Assembly: GCA_964636325.1 (NCBI GenBank)
Contig: CAZWRV010000001.1
Location: forward strand, 62,001 to 126,000
Length of the DNA stretch: 64,000 bases
Direction: 5' to 3'
From: CAZWRV01 sp964636325
GTDB taxonomy: Bacteria; Verrucomicrobiota; Lentisphaeria; Victivallales; GWF2-50-93
Below are positions 60,879-64,000 of this stretch, piece after piece. The notes under the pieces were generated by a model that made no database searches, was not told the origin of the DNA, and worked only from the letters and a program-made list of their open reading frames with translations. The first letter of the stretch is position 1, and each line of letters begins with the position of its first letter. Made by a program: the position numbers and the translations under genes.

Positions 60879-62711
60879 GTGAAAAAAGACACCATCTTAT
60901 CCGCAGCCAGCCGATACTTGGCCGTGAACAAGGCAATAAGCGCCTTTGTCCGATGGCTCTGGCCGTATTTTTCCAAGTATCCTTTGTTTCTTTCCGTCGT
61001 CATTGTCTCGCTGCTCATAGAGGCGGCATTCAACGCAGCGCTTCCCATAAGCTTCAAATATATCATCGACTACGCGCTGATCGGACCGGACATGTCCGTC
61101 GAGATCGGAACAGAGAAGGACGAGTTGCATCTGATGCAGATCATCATCCCCCTCAGCATCGGGGTGATTCTTGTAACCATTATAGGGATAACCAGGCGTT
61201 ACCTTACGCAGGCCGTGATAGCCAAGGTCATTCGTGACATACGCATGTATCTTTTCGACCATCTGCAGCGGCTCTCGATGTCTTTTTTCTCGAAACGGCA
61301 GACAGGGGATCTGCTGTCCCGCTTCTCCGGGGATCTTGTAAGCGTGGAGGAGACGCTTATCAACACGGACGCATGGGTTCTTCTCCCCGGGATAAACGTC
61401 CTCATCGGCACGGCGGTGCTGTTCTACTTGGACTGGAGGCTCGCCCTTCTCTCGCTTCTTGTGTGGCCGATCTGCCTGCTTTTGCCGAATCTTTTTGCCG
61501 ATGCGGCCACGAAGGCAAGTTACAGGAAGAAGCAGGACGAAGCTCTGACGCTCTCGGTGCTTCAGGAAAATCTGGATGCCAGGGACGTAGTGCGCGCATT
61601 CGGACTTCAGGCTTGGTCGAGGAGGGTCTTCTCCGGCAGGAACATGAGGCTCTGCGCAAGCACAAGCCGTTATGGATTCCTGAGCGCGCTCATAGAGCAC
61701 ATTTCCCTTGTGGGGATAGTAATCATGCAGGTGATAGTCCTCGGCGTTGGGGCATTCATGGCGTGGCAGGGACAGATTACTATAGGCAGCCTGACAGCGT
61801 TCCAAGCTATCTTCATGTCTATGAGCACGAACTTGAGCTATGTTACGCAGTTCATGCCCAACCTGATTCAGGCGAGCAGTTCGATAACCCGGCTTGATGA
61901 GATAGTCGGGGAGGTGCCGGACGTGGACGACGTTCCCGACGCCCTGCCACTTTCCGGGTTCAAAAATGAAATCAGGTTCACAAACCTGAGTTTCGGCTAC
62001 ACGGCGTCGGCATACAATCTGGAAGACATATCGTTTGTCGTCAGACGCGGGCAGCGAGTCGCCTTTGTGGGTGGAAGCGGATCCGGCAAATCGACGATAT
62101 TGAAGCTGATCATGCGTTTTTATGATCCGCAGAAGGGATCGGTGACGGTGGACGGCCTGGATATCCGTTCCGTGACGCAAAGCTCCCTCAGGAGGCTGAT
62201 GGGGGTTGTGTTCCAGGACAATTTCCTCTTCAACCTCTCGATAAGGGAGAATCTGCGCTTGTCGCGGAGTTCGGTCACCGACGCCGAGATCGAGGCCGCG
62301 GCGAAGGATGCGGAAATCCACGAGTCCATCCTGGAGATGCCCTGCGGATACGATACTCCCGTCGGCGAACGCGGAGGCATGCTGTCCGGCGGCCAGCGCC
62401 AGCGCATGGCAATCGCCCGAGCACTGTTGAACAATCCCGAGATACTGATTCTTGACGAAGCCACTTCCGCGCTGGATCCTATGACCGAGGAAGCCATCAA
62501 TGAAACGCTGGAGCGCGTCGGCAGGACACGGACCGTCATCATGGTCTCCCACCGCCTTGACGCAGTTAAGGGGATGGACCGCATAATCGTCCTAGATCAC
62601 GGAAGAATAGTCGAAGAGGGGCGGCACGAGGAGCTTCTTTCGAAGAACGGGCTCTATGCGGGACTCTGGCGCAAGCAGGCGGGAGAGTGTGCCAGCCCCA
62701 AGACGACTTGA
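60879..62711 (+). CDS. ABC exporter of the MsbA/lipid or multidrug type
   Basis: A half-transporter of about 610 residues with six N-terminal membrane helices and a C-terminal ATPase. The ATPase motifs are GGSGSGKST (Walker A), LSGGQRQRMAIARALL (signature) and ILILDEATSALD (Walker B), then SHRLDAVKGMD with the switch His. It acts as a homodimer, moving lipids or lipid-linked glycans outward. The start is unsure: GTG at 60879 is my choice, TTG at 60918 and ATG at 60684 are alternatives, and none has a strong ribosome site. A surface-lipid role fits the nearby glycan locus but is inference. Confidence 0.85.
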   Translation: MKKDTILSAASRYLAVNKAISAFVRWLWPYFSKYPLFLSVVIVSLLIEAAFNAALPISFKYIIDYALIGPDMSVEIGTEKDELHLMQIIIPLSIGVILVTIIGITRRYLTQAVIAKVIRDIRMYLFDHLQRLSMSFFSKRQTGDLLSRFSGDLVSVEETLINTDAWVLLPGINVLIGTAVLFYLDWRLALLSLLVWPICLLLPNLFADAATKASYRKKQDEALTLSVLQENLDARDVVRAFGLQAWSRRVFSGRNMRLCASTSRYGFLSALIEHISLVGIVIMQVIVLGVGAFMAWQGQITIGSLTAFQAIFMSMSTNLSYVTQFMPNLIQASSSITRLDEIVGEVPDVDDVPDALPLSGFKNEIRFTNLSFGYTASAYNLEDISFVVRRGQRVAFVGGSGSGKSTILKLIMRFYDPQKGSVTVDGLDIRSVTQSSLRRLMGVVFQDNFLFNLSIRENLRLSRSSVTDAEIEAAAKDAEIHESILEMPCGYDTPVGERGGMLSGGQRQRMAIARALLNNPEILILDEATSALDPMTEEAINETLERVGRTRTVIMVSHRLDAVKGMDRIIVLDHGRIVEEGRHEELLSKNGLYAGLWRKQAGECASPKTT

Positions 62712-62759
62712 GCCGATAGTCATCTTATAGACTAGAAAGCAGGATGTGGGGTATTTTTT

Positions 62760-63158
62760 ATGATCAGTATAAGCTGTGACGGCTGCGGCGGCAGATGCTG
62801 CATGGATCCTCTCTCACCCATCCTCATTCCGGAGGAGGAGGAGATGTTCAAGGGAAACTCAGTTTTGGTGAGGACACCGTTCAGGGACATGAAAGCGCTT
62901 GCGAAAAAGGGGGACGGCAGATGTGTTTTCCTGGATGACGCCGGACGCGGCTGCAAGATTTATGGGAGAAGACCCTTCGAATGCCGTATCTATCCTTTGC
63001 TTCTGGACTTTGAATCCGGGCCGGGCATAAAGCTGGACACGAGCATCTGCGGGAACATCTGCAGCCTCATCTACGACGAGAAGGCAGTTTCCAGCCTGCT
63101 CAAGGAACGGCGCTGGCCGGAGGACTGGATAAAGGCCTACATGTCCATGGACGGATGA
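62760..63158 (+). CDS. YkgJ-family cysteine cluster protein
   Basis: A 132-residue cytoplasmic protein with the family pattern CDGCGGRCC at 6-14, CVFLDDAGRGCKIYGRRPFEC and RIYPLLLDF. These eight or so Cys residues are thought to bind a metal or Fe-S cluster. It starts 48 bp after the ABC exporter with a purine-rich GGATGTGGGG upstream. No reaction is established for the family. Confidence 0.85.
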   Translation: MISISCDGCGGRCCMDPLSPILIPEEEEMFKGNSVLVRTPFRDMKALAKKGDGRCVFLDDAGRGCKIYGRRPFECRIYPLLLDFESGPGIKLDTSICGNICSLIYDEKAVSSLLKERRWPEDWIKAYMSMDG

Positions 63159-63248
63159 CGGATTTCAGACGATAGCGGCCCCTACGCCAATTCAACATCT
63201 CCAATGCTATCATTATAGCGGCGCGAGCAAAAAACAGGAGGCATGGAT

Positions 63249-64000
63249 ATGACCAAGAAATACGGCAAAGGTTCGGCAAGGATGCGCATCACGTGCCTCA
63301 ACGGCCTGCTGGCTCCGATTGAAGCCACCGAGGATGGGCTTGGCCGGCTCCGCAAGGAGATAGAGCGAATCTGTGGCTCCGGAACTGTTCCGCTGCGTCT
63401 TGCGATTACCGACAACACCGGCTCGCGATGGCGCTACGAGCTCGAGGCACTCCAGCGCGGGAACGGCACCGATGTCCCTGCGATTCCTTCGATTTTCTCG
63501 TTCCGGCGCCGCAGGCGGACGCGAACCGACGAGTTCAACGCCGCGATGATCATCCCGACCGGGATAGACTGCGCGATCGGAGGGCATGCCGGTGACGCGA
63601 CTCCCGCTGTCCGGCTGATCTCGCAGGTCTGCGATCAGCTTGTCATACATCCGAACGCTGTCAACGCCTCCGACATCAACGAACAGACCGAATCCTGCCT
63701 TTACGTCGAGGGGAGCCTGCTCTGCAGGCTTCTGATGGGCGACATCTCGGTCAGGAAGGTCCGGAGCAACAGGATACTCGTGGTGACCGAATCGCGCGAA
63801 GACAGCCAATGGCCCGTGGATCAGGTTGTGAACTCCTCGAGCGCAGCCAGGGCCACACTCGGCGCGGACTGCGTCAAGGTCGTGGTGCTCAAGGACAGGT
63901 TTGACATGACCATGACCACTGCGCCGTCGGGGCGTTCCGTCGGAGAAATCGCCGGGCTGGAACCACTCTGCAAGCTTCTGAAGGAGGAACGGGCCAATTT
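63249..64000 (+). CDS. DUF3326 family protein, C-terminus beyond the window
   Basis: The plus-strand frame is open from the ATG at 63249 to the window end (250 codons). I prefer this ATG because AGGAGG (63236-63241) lies 7 bp before it; the ATG at 63243 is too close. The segment IIPTGIDCAIGGHAGDATPA and QLVIHPNAVNASDINEQTES followed by YVEGSLLCRLLMG is the mark of DUF3326, a conserved family without a firmly known function. Opposite-strand readings here are shadows. Confidence 0.82.
   Translation, partial: MTKKYGKGSARMRITCLNGLLAPIEATEDGLGRLRKEIERICGSGTVPLRLAITDNTGSRWRYELEALQRGNGTDVPAIPSIFSFRRRRRTRTDEFNAAMIIPTGIDCAIGGHAGDATPAVRLISQVCDQLVIHPNAVNASDINEQTESCLYVEGSLLCRLLMGDISVRKVRSNRILVVTESREDSQWPVDQVVNSSSAARATLGADCVKVVVLKDRFDMTMTTAPSGRSVGEIAGLEPLCKLLKEERAN

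Noticed and set aside
60897..62552. Minus-strand open frame of 551 codons opposite the ABC exporter
   Set aside because: The plus strand carries Walker A, signature and Walker B motifs in order; the opposite frame has none.
1..64000. CRISPR array, tRNA, rRNA or riboswitch
   Set aside because: No evenly spaced identical repeats with unique spacers, no cloverleaf with CCA end and no conserved rRNA or riboswitch core were seen by eye. A tRNAscan or Infernal run would be the decisive check.

Overview
The window is bacterial and densely coding, about half G+C. Nearly every gene from about 0.5 to 56 kb lies on the minus strand, and a second block (56.4-64 kb) runs on the plus strand. The fused sugar transporter, the W/DP helical-repeat protein, the very large secreted amidotransferase-like protein and the many intergenic hairpin repeats remind me of the PVC group (Lentisphaerota, Kiritimatiellota, Verrucomicrobiota). 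That placement is an impression, because no rRNA or taxonomic marker is present.

Region 1 (1-8.8 kb) looks like a sugar uptake and modification operon: a solute-binding protein fused to a MalF-type permease, a MalG-type permease with a giant repeat-bearing loop, a PfkB kinase fused to a HAD phosphatase, and a conserved protein cut by the window edge. A membrane-anchored protein with nine W/DP repeats precedes it.

Region 2 (8.8-56 kb) is a surface-glycan locus. It encodes a Wzx flippase, glycosyltransferases of several folds (GT4, GT2, DUF354, capsule-type, and three polytopic GT-C/PMT-like enzymes), methyltransferases, an O-acetylation set (AlgI-type MBOAT plus three SGNH/AlgJ-X proteins), a NeuA/NeuB/NeuC nonulosonate set, a polysaccharide deacetylase, and an ACP/ketosynthase/ketoreductase/acyltransferase cassette. 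It also holds a WbpG-HisH2-HisF2 amidination set with a WbpE-like aminotransferase and a WbpB-WbpD-like fusion, which together fit an acetamidino-diaminouronic acid, and the sulfate-activation genes cysD and cysNC. The glycan probably carries a sialic-acid-like sugar, an amidino sugar, O-acetyl groups and perhaps a 3-hydroxyacyl group. CysDN points to PAPS supply, but no sulfotransferase is visible here.

Region 3 (56.4-64 kb, plus strand) holds a roughly 1170-residue secreted protein, an EndoIII/MpgII-like DNA glycosylase, an MsbA-like ABC exporter, a YkgJ-type cysteine-cluster protein and a DUF3326 protein that runs off the end.

The most unusual signal is a periplasmic module of about 105 residues. 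It resembles the usual C-terminal domain of PMT-like enzymes but is amplified in tandem in the three GT-C proteins (three or four copies, four copies, one copy). In two of them it sits in the same mid-protein loop, where a paralogue in this window has none. A second theme is intergenic repeats. At least four dispersed families are present: one supplies the start codon of the largest glycosyltransferase, one forms a MITE-like element splitting cysD from cysNC, and one flanks the acyl cassette as inverted copies.
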